Of a stretch of 64,000 nt of DNA, positions 25,395 to 34,215 are shown piece after piece. Position 1 is the stretch's first letter; the number at the start of each line of letters is the position of its first letter. Position numbers and translations under genes: made by a program. The DNA is taken from assembly GCA_017433825.1 (NCBI GenBank), contig JAFRGL010000006.1:172789-236788 (forward strand). The letters are read 5' to 3'. Below the pieces are notes generated by a model. The model saw only the letters and a list, made by a program, of their open reading frames with translations, was not told the origin of the DNA and ran no database searches. This stretch comes from Eubacterium sp. (GTDB lineage: Bacteria; Bacillota; Clostridia; Lachnospirales; Lachnospiraceae).

Positions 25395-25423
25395 AGTATA
25401 TGTAATTTATAAAAAATAGTCAA
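25395..25423 (-). promoter_or_regulatory. csp promoter
   Basis: On the minus strand TTGACT (25418-25423), 17-base spacer, TATACT (25395-25400). Confidence 0.75.
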
Positions 25424-25498
25424 TGATGTTCTTTTCCGCACATTGCAACTCATTTGAATCAAGAACAGGACGGACAGGGGATATTTCCCTCATTCGGC

Positions 25499-25528
25499 TT
25501 GAAAACAGGCGGGTTTCTGGTGTATGAT
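25499..25528 (+). promoter_or_regulatory. Promoter of protease lipoprotein pair
   Basis: TTGAAA (25499-25504), 18-base spacer, TATGAT (25523-25528), and a short leader with AGGAAG before the ATG at 25562. Confidence 0.65.
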
Positions 25529-25561
25529 TAGAAAAATTACACTTCATTCAGGAAGAATGCC

Positions 25562-28500
25562 ATGAATCGAAAAAAACTGATTATTATACTTGCATCATTT
25601 TTCTGTGCGGCGGTTCTTTTTGCGGGCTGTAATAAAAGCGGTACAGACAGCAGTACGTCATCCGTTTCGGGAGAGTCCGCAGCAGGAACGGCTGACATGT
25701 CCGTAACGGAAAGAGGCGACCCCGAATACAGCCTTACCCTTATGGTTTACATGATCGGTTCAGACCTGGAATCTGGTTCCGCTTCCGCGACCAAAGACAT
25801 GGAAGAAATGACAGCCTCCGGCGCGAATCTTTCCGGACTGAACCTTGTGGTTTATACCGGCGGCAGTGCGAAATGGCACAGTGACGTACCGGAAGACAAA
25901 AACGCGGTTTTCCTCCTTACGGAAAACGGTTTCGAAAAGCAGACTGAATTTGAAATGCAGTCCATGGGCGAGGCGGATTCCCTGACCAGGTTCATGGAGT
26001 ATGCTGCCGGGAACTATCCTGCAGACCGATATGCGCTGATTATGTGGGACCACGGCAACGGTCCTCTCATGGGCTACGGCGTGGACAAAAAGTACGGCAA
26101 CGATTCCCTGACGCTGCCGGAAATTGACGCTGCGCTTTCCGCGTCTCCCTTCGGTCCCGACAGAAAACTTGCGTTCATCGGCTTTGACGCCTGCCTGATG
26201 TCATCGGCGGAGCTTATCTGTACGGTGGCGGACTATGCGGATTATATGATTGCTTCCCAGGAGACCGAACCGGGCTTTGGCTGGAACTATCAATTCCTGA
26301 AAGACGCCGGTTATCTGGATACACCCGGACTGGCATCCTCCATTGTGGACAATTACATTTCCTTCAGCGAGGATTATTTTGCCGAAAGGGAATTCTTCCG
26401 AAGCGACGTTACGCTGGCAGCCATTGACCTTTCCTATGCGGATGAGCTTCAGGAAGCCATTAACGCGGTTTTTGAGAAGGCGGCTGATTCCGTAAGCGGA
26501 GATTATTCGAAGCTGGCAGTGCAGAGAGTGCAGACAAAAGCCTTCGGCCGGGCATCCACCGGTTCGGAATATGACCTGGTGGATGTGGAAAGCCTGATGA
26601 ACGAGATGTCGGACAAATACGGCAGTGAAACAAAAACCGTACTGGACCTGGTGGAAAAGATGGTTGTAGCTTCCGGTTCCAACACGGACAACTGCTGCGG
26701 CTTTTCCATCTATTATCCTTATTACAATAAATCATATTATAAGAAATCCTGGAGTGATGAGTACAGGAACCTCTCACTGTTCCCCGGTTATGAAACCTAC
26801 CTCTCCCGGTATGAGCAGATATGGCTGGGCACAGACATGGAGGTTTATTTCTCCGAATCCATGGTGCCTTCCGTCTCCGGCGGCGGAAGCTATACCCTGG
26901 AGCTTACGCCTGAGCAGCAGGAGGTTTACGCGGACGCCCGGTATTACGTCTTAAGGCGGACAGGTGACCAGCTTTACATGCCCATCTTTGTCAGCGCGGA
27001 TGTAACGGAAGAGGACGGAACGCTTACGGCAAATTATCCGGGCAAGGCCATTTACGTTACGGACGGGGACGGCCAGAAATTCATCCCGGTGGCAAAACAG
27101 ACCGATTCTTATGACCGGGTTACACACTATACACTGATGCCGCATGTCGATGAAGGAGAGCTGGACTCCGAGTACCAGTTTACCGAGATCCAGATGGCGC
27201 TTGACGGGGAAACGGAAGAACTGACCGTCATGGGCATATACAAAAAAGGCGAGGAAGAGGAGCTTGCCACCGGCAAAAAGGAGGAAATCAATCTTTCCGA
27301 CTGGAAGCGCATTACCTTCATGAACGTCAGGGCCAGCTATATTACCAGGGATGAAAACGGCATCATCCTTCCCTTCTTCGACTGGCCGCAGGGCGACTGG
27401 ATTACCGGATTTGAATGCTATCTGACAGACGGAATTTCCTTCACCTATGAGCCTGTTTATGACGACGGCTTCGAATATTTCATCATGTTCGAAGTCAGCG
27501 ACGTCCAGAACAACCAGTATTCCTCAGAGCTTTTGCCCATCACGCTGGCGGAAGCGCCGATTGTGGAGAAGGAGTATCCGGTCATTGAATCGGAAATGGA
27601 GGAAGGCGCTTCTTCCGTGACCTGGCTTGATACGGAAAACGTGAAAGCGCAGCTTGTATTTTCAGCCTCCTGCATGGATGGACGGAAATCCTGCCTGATG
27701 CGGGTGGAAAACAACAATGATTTCCAGATACTCGTTTCTGTAACGGAGTTTCTTGCGGACGGCCGGGTAAGCTGGGACAACGGGCCCTGGATTTCCGTGG
27801 ACCCGCATACTGTAAGGGATTATACATGGAATAACCTGATGGAGATTATCAATCTGGAAGGCAGGCTGCCTGAGAGCCTGGAGTTTATCTTTTCCGTCAG
27901 GAATGAAGAGTCGAAGGGAAAGATAGTTCCCATATCCAAAGCATTGGTTAAACTTCCCGAAAATGCGGCTTTCACAGTAACGCTGCAGCCGATCTTCGGA
28001 ATGGCCTCCGGAAAGAAGCTCCTGTCCGATGCTGAAGGCGTAAACTTCTGCCTGGAAGGAATGGGCTATCCGGAAGGGTCGAATTATGCCGGTCCGGACA
28101 GTGATTATTCCAGCATATACCTTCTGTTCTCCGTGGAAAATACCGCAAAGGAAGAGCGGATGGCAGGAATTACGGACATGAAGATTAACGGTGAGGAATT
28201 CTTTGTCTATGAATACAAAAATATTCCGCCCGGAAAGTCAATGGCATTTTCCCTGGATGAGAGCCGGTCTTCCCTTGCCGGCAAGGGAATAGAGAATATT
28301 GAGGAAATATCCTTTACCTATACGGTGTTCGTTGATCGCGCCCCCGTTTCAGCTGAAGTAATCAGCCTGAAACCTTCCGAAAATCCGGAATCTGTCACGC
28401 TTCCGGATGTGGAATCGGGGGAAAAGCGCAGAAGGGGATTTTCCTTTGATGACGGCATTTCCGTTTATGACAAAGACGGAATAAGCGTAAGTCTCTTCCC

Positions 28501-29635
28501 CTATAAAGATCAGGAAGACGGACGGGCTTCCTGCATGGCCGTTCTGGAAAACACTACGGAAAAGGCTGTCGCCGTAAGCTTTGACAACCTGGTAATAAAC
28601 GGCAGGTTTGCCGAGACCGGTTACAACACATTTACCCTCGACCCGGGCGAAACCGAATACAGGGATCTGGACAGCGCGCAGAAAACCGCCTATATGCTGG
28701 CAAGGGAGAGAATACAGTCCATAAGCTGCGACATGGTCGTCGAGGATTATGAAACCTATGAGGAAATTGACAGCAGAAAAGTGCAGGCTGAATTCCCCGC
28801 GTCCGCGGGCACTGCTGTTTCCGTGATGCCGGTCTTAAGCGCCAGGGCCCGCGAACAGGTGCTGCTGGACAATGACAGCGTCCGTATTACCCTTCTGGGC
28901 TGCGGCGGCATCCCCGGACATTTCAGTTCAAATCCGGATTTGTCCGGTGTCCTGTATTTTGAAAACAAAACAGATGACAAACAGCTTCCCGTGGGCATTG
29001 ACGGCGTTGCCTTAAACGGTTTTTCAGTGGATTTTTCGGGAAACAAGACGACCCTGCAGCCGCACCGGGGGGCTTATATCGATTTTTATGTTACCACAAT
29101 GACTTTGGAAAAGCAGGAAATTACTTCGCTGGCTGAAATCTCCCTGCTGCTCATTGCAAATGAGGAAGAACTGACAGGTACGGTGAACTATTCCGGCGGC
29201 AGCTGGTATAAGCTGGAGCTTTCCGAGAAAGGAAATGCGGATATTCAGGAGGATTTCGGTGAATTACTGCTGGATAACGGAAGCTTCAGGGTGTACAATA
29301 GGGGCCAGAGCACCAAAGATATTTCCGACTGGAGCGATACCTATGCGGATACTGCCTACTTCTGGGACCTGATGCTGGTAAACGACTCGGATGATAACGC
29401 GGAATTCCGCGTTACGGACGTAAGGCTGAACGGCGAACCGGACACGGAAAACCAGATTTATCTGACAGAGGATGTGGGTGCACATACCAGGCGGCTTGTG
29501 CAGATTTCGGATTATTATTTCAGCGGGGATTCCCGCCCGGTACTGACGTTTAAACCGCAGCTGCGTACCCTGGGAGGCGGCACCATTCTGTATACGGGTG
29601 ATGACATTACCATACATCCGGACGGAAATGACTGA
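25562..29635 (+). CDS. C11 (clostripain) family cysteine peptidase lipoprotein with tandem C-terminal modules
   Basis: A 1357-residue secreted lipoprotein. The signal ends in LFAGC (lipid-bearing Cys23), then a Ser/Gly linker. The peptidase domain (about 55-430) has YSLTLMVYMIGSDLESG, the catalytic His in MWDHGNG (His164) and the catalytic Cys in FIGFDACLMSSAEL (Cys211), then ASQETEPGFGW, the clostripain layout of an Arg/Lys-directed cysteine protease. The remaining 900 residues are beta-rich and hold about five degenerate repeats (near 693-780, 822-925, 970-1080, 1102-1205 and 1238-1345), each with a VEN- or LEN-type strand and in most copies an INGE-like turn. No LPXTG is present. Followed after 22 bases by an M30-like lipoprotein. 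Confidence 0.88.
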   Translation: MNRKKLIIILASFFCAAVLFAGCNKSGTDSSTSSVSGESAAGTADMSVTERGDPEYSLTLMVYMIGSDLESGSASATKDMEEMTASGANLSGLNLVVYTGGSAKWHSDVPEDKNAVFLLTENGFEKQTEFEMQSMGEADSLTRFMEYAAGNYPADRYALIMWDHGNGPLMGYGVDKKYGNDSLTLPEIDAALSASPFGPDRKLAFIGFDACLMSSAELICTVADYADYMIASQETEPGFGWNYQFLKDAGYLDTPGLASSIVDNYISFSEDYFAEREFFRSDVTLAAIDLSYADELQEAINAVFEKAADSVSGDYSKLAVQRVQTKAFGRASTGSEYDLVDVESLMNEMSDKYGSETKTVLDLVEKMVVASGSNTDNCCGFSIYYPYYNKSYYKKSWSDEYRNLSLFPGYETYLSRYEQIWLGTDMEVYFSESMVPSVSGGGSYTLELTPEQQEVYADARYYVLRRTGDQLYMPIFVSADVTEEDGTLTANYPGKAIYVTDGDGQKFIPVAKQTDSYDRVTHYTLMPHVDEGELDSEYQFTEIQMALDGETEELTVMGIYKKGEEEELATGKKEEINLSDWKRITFMNVRASYITRDENGIILPFFDWPQGDWITGFECYLTDGISFTYEPVYDDGFEYFIMFEVSDVQNNQYSSELLPITLAEAPIVEKEYPVIESEMEEGASSVTWLDTENVKAQLVFSASCMDGRKSCLMRVENNNDFQILVSVTEFLADGRVSWDNGPWISVDPHTVRDYTWNNLMEIINLEGRLPESLEFIFSVRNEESKGKIVPISKALVKLPENAAFTVTLQPIFGMASGKKLLSDAEGVNFCLEGMGYPEGSNYAGPDSDYSSIYLLFSVENTAKEERMAGITDMKINGEEFFVYEYKNIPPGKSMAFSLDESRSSLAGKGIENIEEISFTYTVFVDRAPVSAEVISLKPSENPESVTLPDVESGEKRRRGFSFDDGISVYDKDGISVSLFPYKDQEDGRASCMAVLENTTEKAVAVSFDNLVINGRFAETGYNTFTLDPGETEYRDLDSAQKTAYMLARERIQSISCDMVVEDYETYEEIDSRKVQAEFPASAGTAVSVMPVLSARAREQVLLDNDSVRITLLGCGGIPGHFSSNPDLSGVLYFENKTDDKQLPVGIDGVALNGFSVDFSGNKTTLQPHRGAYIDFYVTTMTLEKQEITSLAEISLLLIANEEELTGTVNYSGGSWYKLELSEKGNADIQEDFGELLLDNGSFRVYNRGQSTKDISDWSDTYADTAYFWDLMLVNDSDDNAEFRVTDVRLNGEPDTENQIYLTEDVGAHTRRLVQISDYYFSGDSRPVLTFKPQLRTLGGGTILYTGDDITIHPDGND

Positions 29636-29657
29636 TGCATAAACGGAGGATTATTAC

Positions 29658-31271
29658 ATGAAGATCAAAAAACTATCGGCAATCGTGCTGGCGGCAGCCC
29701 TTGCAGCGGCCTCTTTTGCGGGCTGCGGCAGCAAACAGGCAGCGGAAGAAATATCGGCTGCTTCAGAGGAAGTAAGGGAAGCAGCAGGCATCTCGGAAGT
29801 AGCAGGCGCGGTGGAATCCGGGGAGGAAACCAGGACTTCCGTTGTATTTAACGGACAGAATCTGGAAGTCGCCGAATCGGACAAGCTGGAAGATGTCAGT
29901 TTCGTACTGATTTATAATCCGTATATTTATGACGAAATGGACAGTGCTACAGGCAGCGTGAATGCCAGATCTTTATATACCGGCAGTCTGGGAAACCAGA
30001 TCATTACAGGCGGCAACAGGGCAGACGGGCTGGATGATTTTGAAGTGCCTGCCGTCATGTCCCAGGCAGAACTGCGCCAGGGACTGGATGACCTGGAAGT
30101 GGACAGGGAAGGCGTCAAGGCCGGCGGACTGCAGCCTGTTTACGACAAGGGGGATACGGAGTACTTCTATCACTACGATGCCAATATGCAGTCCAGAATC
30201 AGTGACAGGTTTGACTGCAGATACGCCGGTGATACCTGTTATGTCTGGGTGCTGAAGAACCAGATTTCCGACAGCGAAGCGGAAAGCCTCGGCATGGAGT
30301 TTGACGATCTCATTTTCGAAAACGATACGGAAAACTTCGGCGAAGGCCGCTATATCAGCGACGGCGGAAAAGTGCATATCCTGGTTTACGATCTGAACAT
30401 GCAGGGCCTGGGCGGCTTCTTCACCATCTGCGATATTTACTCATCCGCGGAGTGCACACAGGCACAGGTGGAGTACTATGGCCTGAATACCGACAAGGCG
30501 ATTATCAATATCAACGGCAAGGCAGTCAAGCAGCTTCCGGAATATGCCAAATCCACGCTGGCCCATGAATACCAGCACATGATCTGCGCATCCGAGGCTT
30601 TCTATTTCGCGCTGACCCCGTTTGTCAAGACTTGGCTGGACGAAACCATGGCAGCCTATGCCGAGGAAATCAGCTATCCGGGCATTAAGGAAGAAGGCTA
30701 TTACAACCAGCTGATGTACTTCTCGGATAACTACCGCTGCGGTCAGTCCCTGTACAACTTTACAAATGACAATGACGAGTACATCGGCTCTTACGGCGCC
30801 GTTTATCTCTTCTCACAGTACATGAAGGACCTGGCAGGTGACGATGTTTTCTGGTATGTGCACAATTACTGGCGCAATTCCTTCAAGAAGGATGTAACGG
30901 AGGCGGAAGCACTTTACAATTCCGTACCGGAGGATGCCAGGGAATACATCGACGGCAACTACACCTACTCCGACGAAATCCTTCAGGGCTTCGGTTCTTA
31001 TGAAGAAGCCTGGATGTCCAAGCTGACCCTGGATTTCATCCTTGAAACCGTGAAAATGGATCTTGCCAACCTTAAGGGCCATGAGGACAGTGTCCATGCC
31101 ATGATGCTGTACACCAGCATCAACCCGGTGGATATTGAAGGCGGCGGCAGGATATTCGTTGCTCCGGAAGACGGTACTTTCACAATTCCTTCCGATGCGG
31201 ATAAAGACCTGATTTACATCGGTTTTGACAGGGATTTCAATATTGTGACCAACATGATCGTCGCTCCGTAA
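29658..31271 (+). CDS. M30/hyicolysin-like zinc metalloprotease lipoprotein
   Basis: A 537-residue lipoprotein with signal and lipobox SFAGC (Cys23), then an Ala/Glu-rich spacer. The zinc site is TLAHEYQHMI (His303, Glu304, His307) with a downstream Glu in WLDETMAAYAEE (Glu329), the HExxH plus Glu pattern of hyicolysin-type gluzincins, with Tyr-Gln in the middle. The substrate is extracellular protein or peptide, not known. GGAGG precedes the ATG. It sits 22 bases behind the C11 lipoprotein and shares its promoter, so the two proteases are probably displayed together. Confidence 0.82.
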   Translation: MKIKKLSAIVLAAALAAASFAGCGSKQAAEEISAASEEVREAAGISEVAGAVESGEETRTSVVFNGQNLEVAESDKLEDVSFVLIYNPYIYDEMDSATGSVNARSLYTGSLGNQIITGGNRADGLDDFEVPAVMSQAELRQGLDDLEVDREGVKAGGLQPVYDKGDTEYFYHYDANMQSRISDRFDCRYAGDTCYVWVLKNQISDSEAESLGMEFDDLIFENDTENFGEGRYISDGGKVHILVYDLNMQGLGGFFTICDIYSSAECTQAQVEYYGLNTDKAIININGKAVKQLPEYAKSTLAHEYQHMICASEAFYFALTPFVKTWLDETMAAYAEEISYPGIKEEGYYNQLMYFSDNYRCGQSLYNFTNDNDEYIGSYGAVYLFSQYMKDLAGDDVFWYVHNYWRNSFKKDVTEAEALYNSVPEDAREYIDGNYTYSDEILQGFGSYEEAWMSKLTLDFILETVKMDLANLKGHEDSVHAMMLYTSINPVDIEGGGRIFVAPEDGTFTIPSDADKDLIYIGFDRDFNIVTNMIVAP

Positions 31272-31324
31272 GGATTCTTTTACAAACCATTTATGAAATT
31301 TTTGTGTAAATTGCAACTTTGGAC

Positions 31325-31353
31325 TTGAAAATCATTCGGATTTCGGCTATGAT
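31325..31353 (+). promoter_or_regulatory. Promoter of tRNA-Ala
   Basis: TTGAAA (31325-31330), 17-base spacer, TATGAT (31348-31353). Confidence 0.75.
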
Positions 31354-31369
31354 GAACCGGTACTGATAA

Positions 31370-31442
31370 GGGCTTGTAGCTCAGTTGGGAGAGCGTTCGG
31401 TTCGCATCCGAGAGGTCGAGGGTTCGAATCCCTTCAGGTCCA
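31370..31442 (+). tRNA. tRNA-Ala (anticodon CGC)
   Basis: A 73-base cloverleaf. The acceptor GGGCTTG pairs with CAGGTCC and includes the G3-U70 wobble that marks alanine tRNAs. The anticodon loop TTCGCAT gives CGC, reading GCG. The T arm is GAGGG-TTCGAAT-CCCTT and the discriminator base is A. CCA is not encoded. Confidence 0.94.
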
Positions 31443-31454
31443 TCACAGCCAATC

Positions 31455-31483
31455 GGGCCATCCCTTAAAGGATGGCCCTTTTT
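31455..31483 (+). terminator. Intrinsic terminator after tRNA-Ala
   Basis: Stem GGGCCATCC (31455-31463) with GGATGGCCC (31470-31478), loop CTTAAA, five T. Confidence 0.9.
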
Positions 31484-31531
31484 CTGTACAATAAATCATC
31501 AGGCACCGCCTGTCTTAAAAGGAGACAAAAG

Positions 31532-32203
31532 ATGACGGAGAAAAAAATTCTTGTCGTGGACGACGAACCCAGGATCAGAAAGCTTGTAAAAGACTTCCTG
31601 ACTATGCACGGCTACAAGGTGGTAGAAGCGGGAGACGGCGAAGAAGCCATGGACATCTTCTACAGCGACAAGGACATCATAATGGTTATTCTGGACATCA
31701 TGATGCCGAAGATGGACGGCTGGCAGACGGCGAAGGAAATCCGCGCCGCGTCAAAAGTACCTATTATCATGCTGACTGCCAAGGATACGGAACGGGATGA
31801 ACTCACCAGCTTTGATTTAGGTGTTGACGAATTCATATCCAAGCCCTTCAGTCCGAAGGTACTGACAGCCCGTGTGGAAGCCATCTTAAGGAGAACCAAC
31901 CCGGAAGAGAATTCCGTGGTGGAGCTCGGGGGCATCACCGTGGACAAAGCGGCCCGCACCGTTTCCGTGGACGGAAATCCCGTGGAACTGAGCTTCAAGG
32001 AATTCGAGCTTCTGACTTACTTCATGGACAATAAGGGTATTGCCCTTTCCAGGGAGAATATCCTGAACAATGTCTGGAACTATGATTATTTCGGGGATGC
32101 CAGGACCATCGATACCCATGTGAAGAAGCTCAGAAACAAGCTGGGCGGCAAGGGAGACCTGATCAAGACCATCTGGGGCATGGGATACAAGTTTGACGCC
32201 TGA
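31532..32203 (+). CDS. OmpR/PhoB-type response regulator
   Basis: A 223-residue two-domain regulator. The receiver has DDEPR (acidic pocket), the phosphoacceptor in VILDIMMPKMDG (Asp55), the switch residue in IIMLTAKD and Lys in FISKPFSP. The C-terminal winged helix (about 128-223) has the OmpR pattern ELSFKEFELLTYFMDNKG and the terminal RTIDTHVKKLRNKLG...IKTIWGMGYKF. ATG 31532 follows AAAGGAG; the longer frame through the tRNA terminator is rejected. The histidine kinase follows 20 bases on. Targets unknown. Confidence 0.93.
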   Translation: MTEKKILVVDDEPRIRKLVKDFLTMHGYKVVEAGDGEEAMDIFYSDKDIIMVILDIMMPKMDGWQTAKEIRAASKVPIIMLTAKDTERDELTSFDLGVDEFISKPFSPKVLTARVEAILRRTNPEENSVVELGGITVDKAARTVSVDGNPVELSFKEFELLTYFMDNKGIALSRENILNNVWNYDYFGDARTIDTHVKKLRNKLGGKGDLIKTIWGMGYKFDA

Positions 32204-32223
32204 GCGCCGGGACAGATTATATT

Positions 32224-33669
32224 ATGAAAAAATCATTGAAAACAAGGATTGCTGTCAGTTTCCTTCTGCTGACGGTGATTTCCCTGGTGGCCATCGGTGT
32301 GGTGCATCTGTTCTTCCTGGAGGATTATTATCTGACAGGCAAGAAGAACCAGCTGATTACGGCCAAAAACATGATATCTGTAGACAGGAACAATAACGTA
32401 TCAGAGGATTATACCCGGTTCTGCGCCATGAACGGCCTGTCCTTTCTCCTGGCTGACAACAACCTGAACCTTCTGGTGACCAACGTCCGGGAGGACCGGA
32501 TGCTGACAGCCCGGATGTTCGGCAGCATTATGGGCAAGGAGAACGAGAATTCCGAAATTCTGGAACAGGAGACCGGATATCAGATACTCAAATATTCGGA
32601 TCCTTCGGCTTCGGTGGATTATCTGGAAATCTTCGGCATGACCGACGACGGCTATATCTATATCATCCGGTGCCCGCTGCAGAGTATTCATGAGGCGGCT
32701 GAGCTGTCGCTTAGGTTCTACATTGTGGTGGGCATTATCGTGATAGCCGCCAGCGTGCTGGTTATCCTGCTCATAACCGGCAACATCATGGCGCCGATTA
32801 CGGAGCTGTCCAATCTCTCCGTAAAGATGGCCGGCCTGGACTTCAATGCCAGGTATACTTCCGGCGGCAGTGATGAGATAGGTGTCCTGGGTGAGAATTT
32901 CAATATCATGTCAGACAGGCTGGAACAGTCCATTTCCCAGCTGAAGACGGCCAATGCCCAGCTGGAGAAGGATATCGCGGAGAAAACCCAGATTGATGAA
33001 ATGCGCCGGGAATTTCTATCCAGCGTTTCCCACGAGCTGAAAACGCCCATTGCCCTGATTGCGGGTTATGCGGAAGGCTTGAAGGAAATGCAGCTGGACG
33101 AAGAAAGCCGGAATTATTACTGCGATGTTATCATGGACGAAGCAAACAAGATGAACAAGCTCGTCATGGAATTGCTGTCGCTGAATCATCTGGAATCCGG
33201 CGAAGACCGCCTGGATATACAGCGCTTTGACCTGATCGAGCTGATTTCCGGGGTAGTGGAAGCCCACAGGCTTAACATTTCCGCAAAGGGGATTACTCTC
33301 GAGTTTGACAGGAACGGGAAGGTTCCGGTATGGGGAGATCAGTTCAAGATTGGTGAGGTGATTACCAATTACCTTTCAAATGCATGTAATTACTGTGAGG
33401 GCGAAAAGATTATCCGGATTACCGTCAGCACGGCGGGAAATCAGATTGTCACCACGGTTTTCAATACCGGAAACCATATTCCGGAGGATTCACTGGACAA
33501 AATATGGAATAAATTCTATAAAGTAGATAAGGCAAGAACAAGAGCATACGGCGGAAGCGGGCTGGGGCTGTCCATCGTCAAGGCGATAATGGATGCCCAC
33601 GGACAGTCCTGCTGGGCGGCAAATGTGGAAGGCGGCGTAAGCTTTTCCTTTACGCTTCCCATCGAATAA
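32224..33669 (+). CDS. Sensor histidine kinase, HAMP/HisKA type
   Basis: A 481-residue membrane kinase: first membrane helix about 9-28, an extracytoplasmic sensing region of about 130 residues, second helix about 160-185, HAMP domain, HisKA with FLSSVSHELKTPIALIAGYAEGL (phosphorylated His270), and HATPase_c with NYLSNACNYC (N box), the DKIWNKFYKVDKAR segment (F box) and GGSGLGLSIVKAIMDAHG (G box). It phosphorylates the response regulator upstream. The external domain has no recognised fold. A TetR-like gene follows 13 bases later and may share the transcript. Confidence 0.92.
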   Translation: MKKSLKTRIAVSFLLLTVISLVAIGVVHLFFLEDYYLTGKKNQLITAKNMISVDRNNNVSEDYTRFCAMNGLSFLLADNNLNLLVTNVREDRMLTARMFGSIMGKENENSEILEQETGYQILKYSDPSASVDYLEIFGMTDDGYIYIIRCPLQSIHEAAELSLRFYIVVGIIVIAASVLVILLITGNIMAPITELSNLSVKMAGLDFNARYTSGGSDEIGVLGENFNIMSDRLEQSISQLKTANAQLEKDIAEKTQIDEMRREFLSSVSHELKTPIALIAGYAEGLKEMQLDEESRNYYCDVIMDEANKMNKLVMELLSLNHLESGEDRLDIQRFDLIELISGVVEAHRLNISAKGITLEFDRNGKVPVWGDQFKIGEVITNYLSNACNYCEGEKIIRITVSTAGNQIVTTVFNTGNHIPEDSLDKIWNKFYKVDKARTRAYGGSGLGLSIVKAIMDAHGQSCWAANVEGGVSFSFTLPIE

Positions 33670-33682
33670 GAAAGGAACGAAG

Positions 33683-34210
33683 ATGCCGGATACCAATATT
33701 ACCAAAAGTGCACTGGCCAGGTCCATGAAATCGCTGATGGCCAAAAAATCTTTCACGAAAATCAGTGTCAGCGATATCTGTGACGGCTGCGGCATGAACA
33801 GAAAAAGCTTTTATTACCATTTCAAAGACAAATACGATCTGATGAACTGGATGTTCTACACGGATTTTATTGCCATGGTATCCTCCAGAAGCTTTGAAAG
33901 CGGCTGGGATCTTCTGGAATCGCTGGGGGAAATCTTTTACAAAGACCAGGATTTCTATAAGAATGCGTTAAAAACAGAGGGCCAGAATTCCTTCCGTGAT
34001 TACTTCATGGAATCCATGGCCCCCATTGTATCGTATTTTTTTGAAGATATATCTGATGAATATGTCGACAGGGATATACTGATGACCCTGTTCTGTGACG
34101 GTTATCTTTCCGCAGTAGCCAGATGGCTGGATAAAGGGTGTACCATAACGCCCAAAGAGCTGGTCAACCATATCCGGAAAATGGCAAAGGTTGTGGCAGA
34201 AAGCGTTTAA
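33683..34210 (+). CDS. TetR/AcrR family regulator (DhaS-like)
   Basis: A 175-residue one-domain-plus-sensor regulator. The N-terminal helix-turn-helix reads LARSMKSLMAKKSFTKISVSDICDGCGMNRKSFYYHFKDKYDLMNWMF (about 10-57), including the RKSFYYHFKDKYDL block of TetR proteins in Firmicutes that resemble DhaS. The C-terminal half is helical with FFEDISDEYVDRD and no known ligand site. It is transcribed with the two-component system and runs into a convergent gene after 5 bases. The regulated gene cannot be named; the convergent pseudo-radical-SAM gene is a neighbour but is not obviously a target. Confidence 0.85.
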   Translation: MPDTNITKSALARSMKSLMAKKSFTKISVSDICDGCGMNRKSFYYHFKDKYDLMNWMFYTDFIAMVSSRSFESGWDLLESLGEIFYKDQDFYKNALKTEGQNSFRDYFMESMAPIVSYFFEDISDEYVDRDILMTLFCDGYLSAVARWLDKGCTITPKELVNHIRKMAKVVAESV

Positions 34211-34215
34211 TTATC

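Noticed and set aside
25441-25500. Repeated TCAATGA/GAATCAA words upstream of the C11 gene as a second operator
   Set aside because: The copies are short, AT rich and irregularly spaced; the csp hairpin and two promoters explain the rest of the region.
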